A stretch of 64,000 nucleotides of DNA from CAVSJO01 sp963728445 (GTDB lineage: Bacteria > Gemmatimonadota > Gemmatimonadetes > Longimicrobiales > RSA9). Location: NCBI GenBank assembly GCA_963728445.1, contig CAVSJO010000006.1, positions 1,302,001 through 1,366,000 of the forward strand. Reading direction: 5' to 3'. The position numbers and the translations under genes were made by a program. Below the pieces are notes generated by a model. That model was not told the DNA's origin and searched no databases. It was given only the letters and a program-made list of their open reading frames with translations. Below, piece by piece: positions 26,383 through 35,036 of this stretch. How positions within the stretch are numbered: the first letter of the stretch is position 1; every line of letters begins with the position of its first letter.

Positions 26383-26825
26383 GGCCCACCACGACCGCTG
26401 ACGTACTCCGCCCTCGCCCCGACGCGGCGAGGGCGGAGCACGTCGAGCTTTCGGATGTCTGTGGCGCGGCTGCTGAAGACGCCGCCGTAGGAGAGGATCG
26501 TCAGCCCGGTACCTCCCTCCCAGACCGCGGCCTGGTCGATCGTCGACGAGCCGAAGCGGTGGTCCCGGCCCGCCACCCAGTGGTCGTCGTTCATCGCCGC
26601 CGGCGTGACATCGACAGGAATCTGCATGATCGGTATGCCCGTCGACGACGTCGCAGCGGCCGTGATCGGCACCGCGTCTCCGGCGATCGGCCCGCGCACC
26701 TTGATCCGCGCAGCCCCCCTCGGATCCGGCGACGTCGGAGCATCCGTGCACGCCCCGAGGAGCACGGAGAGCAGCAGGACGACGCCGGGCCCCGCGCCAG
26801 GCCGGCGACAGCGGTGGATTCGCAT
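26328..26825 (-). pseudogene. Truncated lipoprotein gene, HAF-repeat-like
   Basis: The N-terminus (MRIHRCRRPG, then LLLSVLLGACTDAP) is a good lipoprotein signal with Cys in the lipobox. The following AAVWEGGTGLTILSYGGVFS and SSRATDI resemble the start of extracellular HAF-repeat proteins. After about position 26450 the frame runs through the kinase gene's terminator and 55 bp into the end of the kinase coding sequence, giving a nonsense tail. This points to a 3'-truncated gene, probably cut when the kinase locus was rearranged. A short functional lipoprotein cannot be excluded. Confidence 0.6.
26406..26438. terminator. 13-bp perfect-stem terminator after the kinase gene
   Basis: CTCCGCCCTCGCC at 26406-26418 pairs with 26426-26438 across a 7-nt loop, 24 bp after the kinase stop codon. 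There is no long U-run. Confidence 0.7.
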
Positions 26826-26909
26826 ACGATCCCCCAGGTGGAATGGAGTGGGTGGCATCTGCCTTCGCACTCTCAAGCGCGAAATGCCGCCGCCCTTCGC
26901 CACCCCCCC

Positions 26910-27029
26910 CGCCGCCCCCCGCAGCCCCCCGCCCGCCGCACCCCCGCCCGCAGTACCCCCCCGCAGTATCTCGCCCGCAGTATCTCGCCCGCCGCATCCT
27001 CGCCCGCAGCAATTCGCCCGCAGTCCCCA
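26910..27029 (-). repeat. 14-nt repeat array upstream of argG
   Basis: The best units (CTCGCCCGCAGTAT twice, then CTCGCCCGCCGCAT and CTCGCCCGCAGCAAT) match the array at 17645-17858. A C-rich degenerate part lies at the left end. The array stops 11 bp before the argG -35 element. Confidence 0.75.
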
Positions 27030-27039
27030 ACGCCGTCTC

Positions 27040-27068
27040 TTGACGCAAAGCCCCCGTAGTTGCATACT
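27040..27068 (+). promoter_or_regulatory. argGH promoter
   Basis: TTGACG at 27040-27045, a 17-bp spacer and CATACT at 27063-27068. The argG ATG is 37 bp beyond the -10 element. The ArgR operator lies directly on the -10, so repression by blocking polymerase is expected. Confidence 0.75.
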
Positions 27069-27075
27069 TATGCAA
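27060..27075. promoter_or_regulatory. ARG box (ArgR operator)
   Basis: TTGCATACTTATGCAA is a near-perfect 16-bp inverted repeat with mismatches only at the centre. It matches the TNTGCAT-N4-ATGCANA style of ArgR operators in several phyla. It overlaps the argG -10 element, and the cognate argR gene is in this window at 16955. Confidence 0.82.
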
Positions 27076-27105
27076 TCCATACCACCTGAACATACAGGAA
27101 CCGCC

Positions 27106-28485
27106 ATGCCATACACCGTCGTCCTCGCCTACTCCGGCGGGCTGGACACCTCGATCATCGTGCCGTGGCTGAAGGAGAAGTACGGTGCGGACGTGGTCTG
27201 CATGGCCGCGGACGTGGGGCAGAAGGAGGAGCTCGCGGGCCTCGAGGCGAAGGCGCAGTCGCAGGGCGCGCGCACGTGCGTGGTGGCGGACCTGCGGGAA
27301 GCGTTCGTGACGGAGGCGATCTGGCCGACGCTGCGTGCGGGGGCGATCTACTCGCGGACGTACCTGCTGGGCACGTCGATGGCGCGGCCGATCATCGCCC
27401 GGGCGCAGGCGGAGTACGCCATGAAGATCGGGGCACAGGCGCTGGCGCACGGGTGCACGGGCAAGGGGAACGACCAGGTGCGCTTCGAGCTGAGCTACGC
27501 GGCGTTCGCGCCGGACCTGGAGGTGATCGCGCCGTGGCGGGAGTGGCACATCCGGTCGCGGGAGCAGGCGATCGACTATGCGGCGGAGCGCGGGATCCCG
27601 GTGGCGGCGACGAAGGAGAAGATCTTCTCCCGGGACCGCAACCTGTGGCACGTCTCTCACGAGGGCGGTCCGCTGGAGGACCCGTGGTACGAGCCGCAGC
27701 CGGACCTGTTCATGCTGACCACCGCGCCGGAGGACGCGCCGGCGAAGCCGCAGTACGTGGAGATCGGATTCGAGGAGGGCTATCCGATTTCCGTGGACGG
27801 GCAGGTGCTCGGGCCGGTGGCGCTGGTGGAGCTGCTGAACGAGATCGCGGGCGCGCACGGTGTGGGCCGGGCGGACATCGTGGAGGATCGGCTGGTGGGA
27901 ATGAAGAGCCGGGGCATCTATGAGACGCCGGGCGGTACGCTGCTCTACACGGCGCACCGGGAGCTGGAGCAGCTCGTGCTGGATCGCCGGACGCTGTCGC
28001 TCAAGGACGAGCTGGCCGACCGCTACGCGGACCTGGTCTACGAGGGCCGGTGGTGGGGCACGGAGCGAGAGGCGCTGGACGCGCTGGTGGACCGGACGCA
28101 GGAGCGGGTCACGGGCACGGTGCGTCTGAAGCTGTACAAGGGTGCGGCGGCGGTGGCGGGTCGCAGGGCCGCGCAGTCGCTCTACGATCAGGACCTGGCG
28201 AGCTTCGGTGAGGAGGCGGTCTACGATCACGCGGACGCCGCCGGCTTCATCCGTCTCTTCGCGTTGCCCACGCGGGTGGAGGCGAAGCGGCGTGGCGCGG
28301 CGGGCTTCCCGTTCCGGACCCCGGAGCTTCCGGCCCCGTCACCGAACGGCAACGGCAACGGCAACGGCCACAAGGCTTCTTCCACCCGGGCGATGCCGGC
28401 CCCGCAGCGGAGCGCGTGGCGCACGGGTGGGGGCTACGGCAGCGGGACCGCCGCGGAGGCGCTGGAGATCGAGGCCCTGGGCTGA
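27106..28485 (+). CDS. argG: Argininosuccinate synthase
   Basis: 459 residues; joins citrulline and aspartate using ATP in arginine biosynthesis. The N-terminal nucleotide-binding loop AYSGGLDTS is intact, as are GCTGKGNDQVRFE and the substrate-binding SYAAFAPDL, VGMKSRGIYETPGGTLL and SLYDQDLASF. It is about 55 residues longer than usual because of a C-terminal low-complexity tail containing an Asn-Gly run coded by four AACGGC hexamers (28345-28368). The ATG at 27106 follows CAGGAA. Its stop overlaps the argH start by one base. Expression should be arginine-repressed through the ARG box. Confidence 0.97.
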   Translation: MPYTVVLAYSGGLDTSIIVPWLKEKYGADVVCMAADVGQKEELAGLEAKAQSQGARTCVVADLREAFVTEAIWPTLRAGAIYSRTYLLGTSMARPIIARAQAEYAMKIGAQALAHGCTGKGNDQVRFELSYAAFAPDLEVIAPWREWHIRSREQAIDYAAERGIPVAATKEKIFSRDRNLWHVSHEGGPLEDPWYEPQPDLFMLTTAPEDAPAKPQYVEIGFEEGYPISVDGQVLGPVALVELLNEIAGAHGVGRADIVEDRLVGMKSRGIYETPGGTLLYTAHRELEQLVLDRRTLSLKDELADRYADLVYEGRWWGTEREALDALVDRTQERVTGTVRLKLYKGAAAVAGRRAAQSLYDQDLASFGEEAVYDHADAAGFIRLFALPTRVEAKRRGAAGFPFRTPELPAPSPNGNGNGNGHKASSTRAMPAPQRSAWRTGGGYGSGTAAEALEIEALG

Positions 28486-29957
28486 TGCAGGGGAACGCGG
28501 AGCTGGAGTCCCGCCGGGAGGAGGGGGCGGCGGACTCCGGTACCGGAGGGGGCTCGCCGGGCGGCGCTTCGGGCGCTTCGTCCGGCGAGCCCCGGCGTCT
28601 CTGGGGCGGCCGCTTCGAGGGCGGCCCCGCGCCGTCGCTGGACGAGCTGAACCGCAGCCTGTCCGTGGACGTCCGGCTGTGGCCGGAGGACGTGGAGGCC
28701 AGTCGTGCATGGGCCCACGCCCTCGCGGATGCGGGTGTCATCGGTCGGGACGAGGCCCGGGCACTGGACGCGGGGCTGCGGCGCGTGGCGCAGCGACTGA
28801 CCGACGGCGCCGCGGCGAGCGCGCCGGACGAGGACATCCACAGCCTCGTCGAGCGGTTGCTGTACGAGGAGGCGGGGGACGTCGCCGGGAAGCTGCACAC
28901 GGGCCGGTCGCGGAATGATCAGGTAGCGACGGATTCCCGCCTGTGGACGGTGCGCGCGGGCGGGCGCCTGACGGAGCTGCTGACCGGCCTGGAGCAGGCC
29001 CTCGTCACGCAGGCGCAGGCGACGACGGAGCTGACGATGCCCGCGTACACGCACGTGCGCCGGGCGCAGCCGGTGCGCGTCGCCCACTGGCTCCTCGCCC
29101 ACTTCTGGGCCCTCGAGCGGGACCGGGAGCGGCTCGAGCAGGCGCTGGAGCGGGTGGCGACGCTGCCGCTGGGCTCGGGCGCGATCAGCGGGTCGGGCTT
29201 CCCCGTCGATCGGGTGCTGCTCAAGGAGATGCTCGGATTTCGGGCGATCTCGCCGAACTCCATGGACGCGGTGGGCGACCGGGACTGGGTGGCGGAGCTC
29301 GTCTTCGTGCTCACCATGACCGCGGTTCACCTGTCGCGCATGGCCGAGGACCTGATCCTCTTCTCGTCCGACGAATTCGGGTTCGTTCGGCTGCCGGAGG
29401 CGTACACGACGGGTTCGAGTCTGATGCCCCAGAAGCGGAACCCCGACGGCCTAGAGCTGGCCAGGGGGAAGGCGGCGCGGATGGTCGGCGACGTCGCGTC
29501 CGCGCTTGCGATGCTGAAGGGCCTGCCAACCGGCTATCAGAAGGACCTCCAGGAGGACAAGGCGCTGCTGTTCCGCGTCTTCGACGACCTGCTCGCGCTG
29601 CTGCCGGCGACGCGGGAGACCGTGTCGGGGCTCGAGTGGAACGCGGAGGTGCTGCTGGCCGCGGCGTCGGATCCGGCGCTGCTGGCGACGGACCTGGCCG
29701 ATGAGCTGGTGCGCCGTGGCGTACCGTTCCGGGAGGCGCACGGCGTGGTGGGGCGGCTGGTGCGGCGGGCCGAACGGGCGGGCGGGACGCTGGCGGACCT
29801 GACGGCTGACGAATTGGTCGCGGAGCACCCGGCCTTCGCCGGCGCCGCGGTGGATCTGTCGCCCGAGGCGTCCATGGAGGCGCGCAGTCTGCCCGGCGGG
29901 ACCGGCCGTGCGAGCATCGAGGCCCAGCTCCTGGAGGCCCGGCGACGGCTCGCGTAG
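28485..29957 (+). CDS. argH: Argininosuccinate lyase
   Basis: 490 residues; splits argininosuccinate to arginine and fumarate. The fumarase/aspartase-superfamily signature is present in GSSLMPQKRNPDGLELARGK with the catalytic Ser loop, and HTGRSRNDQVATD is canonical. The family core begins at LWGGRFEGG (about residue 38). The preceding 37 residues are a Gly/Ser/Glu-rich extension not usual for ArgH. The start overlaps the argG stop (ATG within TGATG), so the pair is translationally coupled and shares the ArgR-controlled promoter. Confidence 0.97.
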   Translation: MQGNAELESRREEGAADSGTGGGSPGGASGASSGEPRRLWGGRFEGGPAPSLDELNRSLSVDVRLWPEDVEASRAWAHALADAGVIGRDEARALDAGLRRVAQRLTDGAAASAPDEDIHSLVERLLYEEAGDVAGKLHTGRSRNDQVATDSRLWTVRAGGRLTELLTGLEQALVTQAQATTELTMPAYTHVRRAQPVRVAHWLLAHFWALERDRERLEQALERVATLPLGSGAISGSGFPVDRVLLKEMLGFRAISPNSMDAVGDRDWVAELVFVLTMTAVHLSRMAEDLILFSSDEFGFVRLPEAYTTGSSLMPQKRNPDGLELARGKAARMVGDVASALAMLKGLPTGYQKDLQEDKALLFRVFDDLLALLPATRETVSGLEWNAEVLLAAASDPALLATDLADELVRRGVPFREAHGVVGRLVRRAERAGGTLADLTADELVAEHPAFAGAAVDLSPEASMEARSLPGGTGRASIEAQLLEARRRLA

Positions 29958-30110
29958 ATACGGCGGCGGGCGGCGCGAGCCGGAAGCTGCGCGGCGCCTT
30001 CTGTTGACGGCTGGCGACGTCGTCGCGGGGTCGCCTGCTCTTGCCTCGGCCTCGGTGCCCGCCTAGGATTCGCCCGATCCATCGCCTACCGACAACGGAG
30101 CGAACGTCCC

Positions 30111-30260
30111 ATGAGCACAGCAGCGATCGTCACCATGATCGTGATCGCCGGCTTCGTCTGGGGCGGTTTCATCCTGATCCTTATCGCCGCGTTCCGGAAG
30201 GAGCGCGCGAAGGACGCCGACACGCCGACGCAGCCCGCGTCGGCCGCCGGCGGCGGCTGA
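30111..30260 (+). CDS. MetS-like small subunit of an NSS-family transporter
   Basis: 49 residues with one membrane helix: MSTAAIVTMIVIAGFVWGGF, then ILILIAAFRKERAKD and a disordered tail. The MST-x-AIVTMIV...WGG pattern matches the MetS family, the tiny partner of the sodium-dependent methionine/alanine importer MetP. The MetP-like large subunit is not within this window, so this copy appears orphaned. It lies between argH and carB on the same strand, 47 bp before carB. Confidence 0.7.
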   Translation: MSTAAIVTMIVIAGFVWGGFILILIAAFRKERAKDADTPTQPASAAGGG

Positions 30261-30307
30261 GGCCGTCTGCCGGCGGGGACCTCGCACGCCAGCCCGACAG
30301 GAACAAC

Positions 30308-33300
30308 GTGCCCCGCAGGGACGACCTTCACAGCATCCTCCTCATCGGCTCCGGCCCGATCGTCATCGGACAGGCCTGCGAGTTCGACTATTCCGGCACA
30401 CAGGCGATCCGCGCGCTGAAGGAAGAGGGGTACCGGGTGGTGCTGGTGAACAGCAACCCGGCCACCATCATGACGGACCCCGACCTGGCCGACGCGACCT
30501 ACATCGAGCCCATCACGGCCGAGTGGGTCGAACGGATCATCGAGAAGGAGAAGCCGGACGCGCTGCTGCCCACCATGGGCGGCCAGACGGCGCTGAACGT
30601 GGCCCTCGAGCTGTACGAGAGCGGGGCGCTGGACCGCCACGGAGTCGAGCTCATCGGCGCCAACGACACGGCCATCCGGAAGGCCGAGGACCGGGAGGAG
30701 TTCGCCGCGTGCATGGCCAAGATCGGTCTGGCCGTGCCCCACGGCGGCTTCGCCCATTCCCTCGAGGACGCGCTCGGCATCATCGACGACACGGGCTACC
30801 CCGCCATCATCCGTCCGTCCTTCACCCTCGGTGGAACCGGCGGCGGCATCGCCTACAACCTCGAGGAGTTCAAGGCGGCGGTGCTGCGCGGGCTGGACCT
30901 CTCGCCCATCAGCGAGGTCCTCATCGACCGCTCCGTCATCGGCTGGAAGGAGTTCGAGCTGGAGGTCATGCGGGACGGCGCCGACAACGTCGTCATCGTG
31001 TGCACCATCGAGAACATCGATCCCATGGGCGTCCACACGGGCGACTCCGTTACCGTGGCGCCGTCTCAGACGCTCTCGGACGTCGAGTATCAGCGCATGC
31101 GGGACGCAGCCATCGCCATCATCCGCGAGATCGGCGTCGAGGCCGGCGGCTGCAACATCCAGTTCGCGATCAACCCCGCCGACGGCGAGCTGCTGGTCGT
31201 GGAGATGAACCCGCGCGTATCCCGCTCGTCCGCCCTCGCGTCCAAGGCCACGGGCTTCCCCATCGCCCGCATCGGCGCGAAGCTGGCCGTCGGCTACCGG
31301 CTGGACGAGCTGCCGAACGACATCACGAAGACGACGCCGGCCTCCTTCGAGCCGACGCTCGACTACGTCGTCTGCAAGTTCCCCCGCTTCGCGTTCGAGA
31401 AGTTTCCCACGGCCAACCCCGTGCTGGGCGTCCAGATGAAGGCGGTGGGGGAGGTGATGGCCATCGGTCGGACGTTCAAGCAGGCGTGGCAGAAGGGGCT
31501 CCGGGGCCTGGAAATCGATCGACCAGGCTGGACCGTGGGTGCGCGGCCGGTGGACGACCGGCTGGCGGACGACGAGCTGGACACCCTGCGCGCCGCGCTG
31601 CGGCGCCCCACCGCGGAGCGCCCCTTCCAGATCAAGCGCGCCCTCGAGGCCGGACTCACCATCTCCGAGATCCACGAGCTGACGTTCATCGATCGGTGGT
31701 TCCTGTCCCAGCTCGCCGAGCTCGTCGAGGCGGAACGGTGGTTCAGTGGGCTGGCGGCTGAGGCTGAGGCTGAGGCTGAGGCTGACATTGCCGACGATAA
31801 TTCCCGGGGCCCCAGCCTTCGCCTGAGCGCGTCCGCGCTCAGGCGAATGAAGCGCCTCGGTTTCTCCGACCGGCAGCTGGCGGACCTGCGTGGCGTCTCC
31901 GAGGGGGAGATCCGGGAGCTGCGGCACGCCCTCGGGATCCGGCCCACCTATCACGTGGTGGACACGTGCGCGGGCGAGTTTCCGTCCTCGACCCCGTACC
32001 TCTATTCCGCGTACGAGAGCGAGTCGGAGTCGGAGCGGACGGAGAAGCCGAAGGTCATCATCCTGGGCTCCGGTCCGAACCGGATCGGGCAGGGAATCGA
32101 GTTCGACTACTGCTGCGTCCAGGCCGTCCTCGCCCTGAAGGAGGACGGCTACGAGACGATCATGGTCAACTCGAACCCGGAGACGGTGTCCACAGACTTC
32201 GACATGGCGGACAAGTTGTACTTCGAGCCGCTCACCCTCGAGGACGTGCTGGAGATCGTCGAGCGGGAGAAGCCGGAGGGCGTGATCGTGCAGCTCGGCG
32301 GCCAGACGCCGCTGAAGCTGGCGGAGCCGCTGGCCGCGCTGGGCGTGCCGATCCTGGGCACGACGGTCGAGGCCATCGACCGGGCGGAGGACCGGGACCG
32401 GTTCGCCGCCCTGTGCCGGACGATTGGCGCGACCGTGCCGGCGAACGGGATCGCGACGAGCGCCGAGCAGGCGGTGAAGGTCGCGAGCGACGTCGGCTAT
32501 CCCGTGCTCGTCCGCCCGAGCTACGTGCTGGGCGGCCGCGCCATGGAGATCGTCTACGACGAGGCGTCCCTGCTGGACTACTTCGATCGCGCGGTGCGCG
32601 CCTCGCCCGACCGGCCGGTGCTCATCGACCGGTTCCTGGAAGACGCATTCGAAGCGGACGTGGACGCGATCTGCGACGGCGAGAACGCCGTCATCGCGGG
32701 CGTCATGCAGCACATCGAGGACGCCGGCGTCCACTCCGGCGACTCCGCGTGCGTCCTGCCGCCGTACCTGCTCAAGGACCACGAGGTCGCCGAGATCGAG
32801 CGACTGACGCGCCGCTTCGCGAAGGAACTGGGCGTCGTCGGCCTGATCAACGTGCAGTTCGCCATCCGCGACGGCGTCGTCTACGTGCTGGAGGTGAACC
32901 CCCGCGCGTCCCGGACGATCCCCTTCGTCTCGAAGGCCACCGGGGTCCCGCTGGCCCGCAAGGCCGCGCGCGTCATGGCCGGGCTCCGGCTGTCCGACGT
33001 CGGGCTGGACGGAGACCTGGACGCGCCCCGCGGCGTGGCCGTGAAGGAGGCGGTGTTCCCCTTCAACAAGTTCGACGTGGACGTGATCCTCGGTCCCGAG
33101 ATGCGCTCGACGGGCGAGGTGATGGGCTTCGACGACTCGTTCGGGATGGCCTTCGCGAAGGCGCAGGTCTCAGCGGGCGGCCCGTTGCCGACGCAGGGCG
33201 TCGTGGCAGTGACGGTGAACGACCACGACAAGCCCAACGCCGTGCCGATCCTGCGGCGCTTCCACGAGCTCGGATTCCGCGTTCTCGCGACCGAGGGCAC

Positions 33301-33622
33301 AGCCCGCTATCTGAACAACCGGGGCGTCCCGGCGGACCGGATCTTCAAGGTGGGCGAAGGGCGGCCGCACCTGGTCGACGCCATCATCAGCGGCGAGATC
33401 GACCTGCTCATCAATACACCCCTCGGCAAGAAGTCGCAGTACGACGACTACGCCATGCGCCGCGCGGCCATCGCCCATCACACGGCCTACTGCACGACGC
33501 TGTCGGCGGCTTCCGCGGCCAGCGACGCGGTCATCGCCCTGCGCTCGCTGCGACCCCGCGTCACGAGCCTGCAGGCCCGCTACGCGACGGAGCCGGCCGA
33601 GCGGGCGCGCGCCGCCGGATAG
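30308..33622 (+). CDS. carB: Carbamoyl-phosphate synthase large subunit
   Basis: 1104 residues with the duplicated CarB layout: carboxyphosphate half (LLIGSGPIVIGQACEFDYSG), oligomerisation domain, carbamate half (ILGSGPNRIGQGIEFDYC) and C-terminal MGS-like regulatory domain (about 970-1090). It makes carbamoyl phosphate for arginine and pyrimidines from bicarbonate, ATP and glutamine-derived ammonia; carA is not in the window. The GTG at 30308 is preferred (PRRDDLHSILLIGSG). Two low-complexity insertions occur in linkers: an Ala-Glu run near residue 485 coded by TGAGGC hexamers, and a Glu-Ser run near residue 571. Both lie outside catalytic motifs. Confidence 0.97.
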   Translation: MPRRDDLHSILLIGSGPIVIGQACEFDYSGTQAIRALKEEGYRVVLVNSNPATIMTDPDLADATYIEPITAEWVERIIEKEKPDALLPTMGGQTALNVALELYESGALDRHGVELIGANDTAIRKAEDREEFAACMAKIGLAVPHGGFAHSLEDALGIIDDTGYPAIIRPSFTLGGTGGGIAYNLEEFKAAVLRGLDLSPISEVLIDRSVIGWKEFELEVMRDGADNVVIVCTIENIDPMGVHTGDSVTVAPSQTLSDVEYQRMRDAAIAIIREIGVEAGGCNIQFAINPADGELLVVEMNPRVSRSSALASKATGFPIARIGAKLAVGYRLDELPNDITKTTPASFEPTLDYVVCKFPRFAFEKFPTANPVLGVQMKAVGEVMAIGRTFKQAWQKGLRGLEIDRPGWTVGARPVDDRLADDELDTLRAALRRPTAERPFQIKRALEAGLTISEIHELTFIDRWFLSQLAELVEAERWFSGLAAEAEAEAEADIADDNSRGPSLRLSASALRRMKRLGFSDRQLADLRGVSEGEIRELRHALGIRPTYHVVDTCAGEFPSSTPYLYSAYESESESERTEKPKVIILGSGPNRIGQGIEFDYCCVQAVLALKEDGYETIMVNSNPETVSTDFDMADKLYFEPLTLEDVLEIVEREKPEGVIVQLGGQTPLKLAEPLAALGVPILGTTVEAIDRAEDRDRFAALCRTIGATVPANGIATSAEQAVKVASDVGYPVLVRPSYVLGGRAMEIVYDEASLLDYFDRAVRASPDRPVLIDRFLEDAFEADVDAICDGENAVIAGVMQHIEDAGVHSGDSACVLPPYLLKDHEVAEIERLTRRFAKELGVVGLINVQFAIRDGVVYVLEVNPRASRTIPFVSKATGVPLARKAARVMAGLRLSDVGLDGDLDAPRGVAVKEAVFPFNKFDVDVILGPEMRSTGEVMGFDDSFGMAFAKAQVSAGGPLPTQGVVAVTVNDHDKPNAVPILRRFHELGFRVLATEGTARYLNNRGVPADRIFKVGEGRPHLVDAIISGEIDLLINTPLGKKSQYDDYAMRRAAIAHHTAYCTTLSAASAASDAVIALRSLRPRVTSLQARYATEPAERARAAG

Positions 33623-33697
33623 GGCGCGGCGCCGGCCGCGGGTCCGTATTCCGCCGGCGGGTGACCGGTTGGGACGTCGCCCCTCGCACTTCCTCTC

Positions 33698-33708
33698 GGA
33701 GGTGATCC
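33698..33708 (+). promoter_or_regulatory. Unusually long Shine-Dalgarno site for DoxX
   Basis: GGAGGTGATCC lies directly before the GTG at 33709. This 11-base stretch is fully complementary to the conserved 3' end of bacterial 16S rRNA, longer than any other site noticed in the window. It fixes the GTG as the start. Confidence 0.7.
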
Positions 33709-34149
33709 GTGAGCGCTCGTACATGGATCGGTGTCGGACTGCTTCCCCTGCGAACCGGTCTCGGAGTGGTGTTCGCGATGCACGGATGGCTGAAGCTGAC
33801 GGCCATGGGAATGGCCGGCACCGCGGCCTTCTTCGCGGGCCTCGGCATACCGATGCCCGGCGTGATGGCGCCGTTCATCACGTCGCTGGAGCTGTGTGGC
33901 GGCGCGGCGCTTCTGCTGGGGCTCCTGACGCGTCCGGCGGCGCTGCTCCTCGCCGCAGACATGGTGGCCGCCATCGTCTGGGCCAAGCTCGGTCACGGCT
34001 TCTTCGCGCCGCGCGGCCTCGAGCTGGAGCTGCTGCTGCTGTGCGGAACCCTGACGCTGGCGATCACGGGCGCGGGGGACCTGTCGCTGGACGCCCTGCT
34101 GGCCCGGCGGCGGCTGAGCGTGCCGCGGCCCGAGCCGGCGCAGCCGTAG
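33709..34149 (+). CDS. DoxX-family membrane protein
   Basis: 146 residues with four hydrophobic helices (about 8-26, 50-70, 73-92, 104-124) and the family-like GLGVVFAMHGWLKL near the N-terminus. DoxX proteins are small inner-membrane proteins of uncertain biochemistry, linked to redox or oxidative stress functions. The GTG start is set by the extended Shine-Dalgarno site. It is 86 bp after carB on the same strand and may be separately transcribed. It is convergent with the Yip1-domain gene. Confidence 0.87.
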   Translation: MSARTWIGVGLLPLRTGLGVVFAMHGWLKLTAMGMAGTAAFFAGLGIPMPGVMAPFITSLELCGGAALLLGLLTRPAALLLAADMVAAIVWAKLGHGFFAPRGLELELLLLCGTLTLAITGAGDLSLDALLARRRLSVPRPEPAQP

Positions 34150-34176
34150 AGGGCGGCGACCGGCCCGGTCGGAAGC

Positions 34177-34893
34177 CTACTGCCCCGGCGCGATCATCTT
34201 GAACACCATCACGGGCACGGCGGCCAGGAGCCAGATGAGCGCGGCGGCCGCGATGCCGCGGCCCTTCGAGACCTTGCCGAGCACGGCGAGCCCGATGGCC
34301 CAGATCGCTGCCTGCCAGATCGTGAAGATGTCGAAGCGTGACAGCAGGCCCTGAAGCACGGGCGAGGCGTCGGAGCCCCAGAAGCGCAGGATCCCGAAGG
34401 AAGCGTCGCGCGTCATGTCCACCACCCCGTCCCGGTTCGAGAGCAGGATGGACGCCGTGCGCGCCAGCGACTGCGGAATGCCGATGAAGCCCGAGAACAC
34501 GGCGACGAGCAGCGCGCCCTTGAAGCCCACGGGCACGTCGAACGCCCGGGCGGCGAGCCACAGCCCGGTGGCGATCAGCAGCGTGAGCACGGCGACGGCG
34601 ACGGGTACGATGATGCCGTTCACCAGGCGCAGGATTCCGCCCATGCGCTGCATGGCCTCGGCCGCCTGCGGGTTGCTGGCGGCCGCCGCCTGCATGGCCA
34701 CGGTGTTCGCCGGCAGGGAGACGATGTAGAGCACGACGGAAACGATGAGCAGGACGACGAAAGGCTGCACCCACTCCTCCGCCGTCCGCCGGACGAACAC
34801 CTGTCCGGGCGAGACGAAGATGTCGATGTAGTCGTCGACGCGGCTGGGCGCCTCCTGCTCGGCCTCCACCGATACGGGACCGACGTCGGTCAT
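34177..34893 (-). CDS. Yip1-domain membrane protein
   Basis: 238 residues with a soluble N-terminus (about 1-40, including YIDIFVSPGQVFVRR) and five hydrophobic helices, matching the YIP1-type bacterial membrane proteins. The SPGQVF motif before the first helix is typical of this group. The function in bacteria is unknown. It appears to be monocistronic: it is convergent with DoxX, and the next upstream gene starts beyond a 143-bp gap in which I see no gene. Confidence 0.82.
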   Translation of the reverse strand: MTDVGPVSVEAEQEAPSRVDDYIDIFVSPGQVFVRRTAEEWVQPFVVLLIVSVVLYIVSLPANTVAMQAAAASNPQAAEAMQRMGGILRLVNGIIVPVAVAVLTLLIATGLWLAARAFDVPVGFKGALLVAVFSGFIGIPQSLARTASILLSNRDGVVDMTRDASFGILRFWGSDASPVLQGLLSRFDIFTIWQAAIWAIGLAVLGKVSKGRGIAAAALIWLLAAVPVMVFKMIAPGQ

Positions 34894-35036
34894 GCGGGCC
34901 TCCTGGGAAGGGAGATGCGGGGTGCCGGAATATGGGACGGAAAGGTGGGATTGGGGAAGGGGCCGGCGAGGGCGCGCCGCGGGCCGGCGGGGGCTCAGTC
35001 GTAGGCTCCGGGGCCGCAGCCGCGGGCCCCGGCGGC

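Noticed and set aside
30086..32782. 898-codon open frame antisense to carB
   Set aside because: It lies entirely opposite a clearly coding carB and has no recognisable motif.
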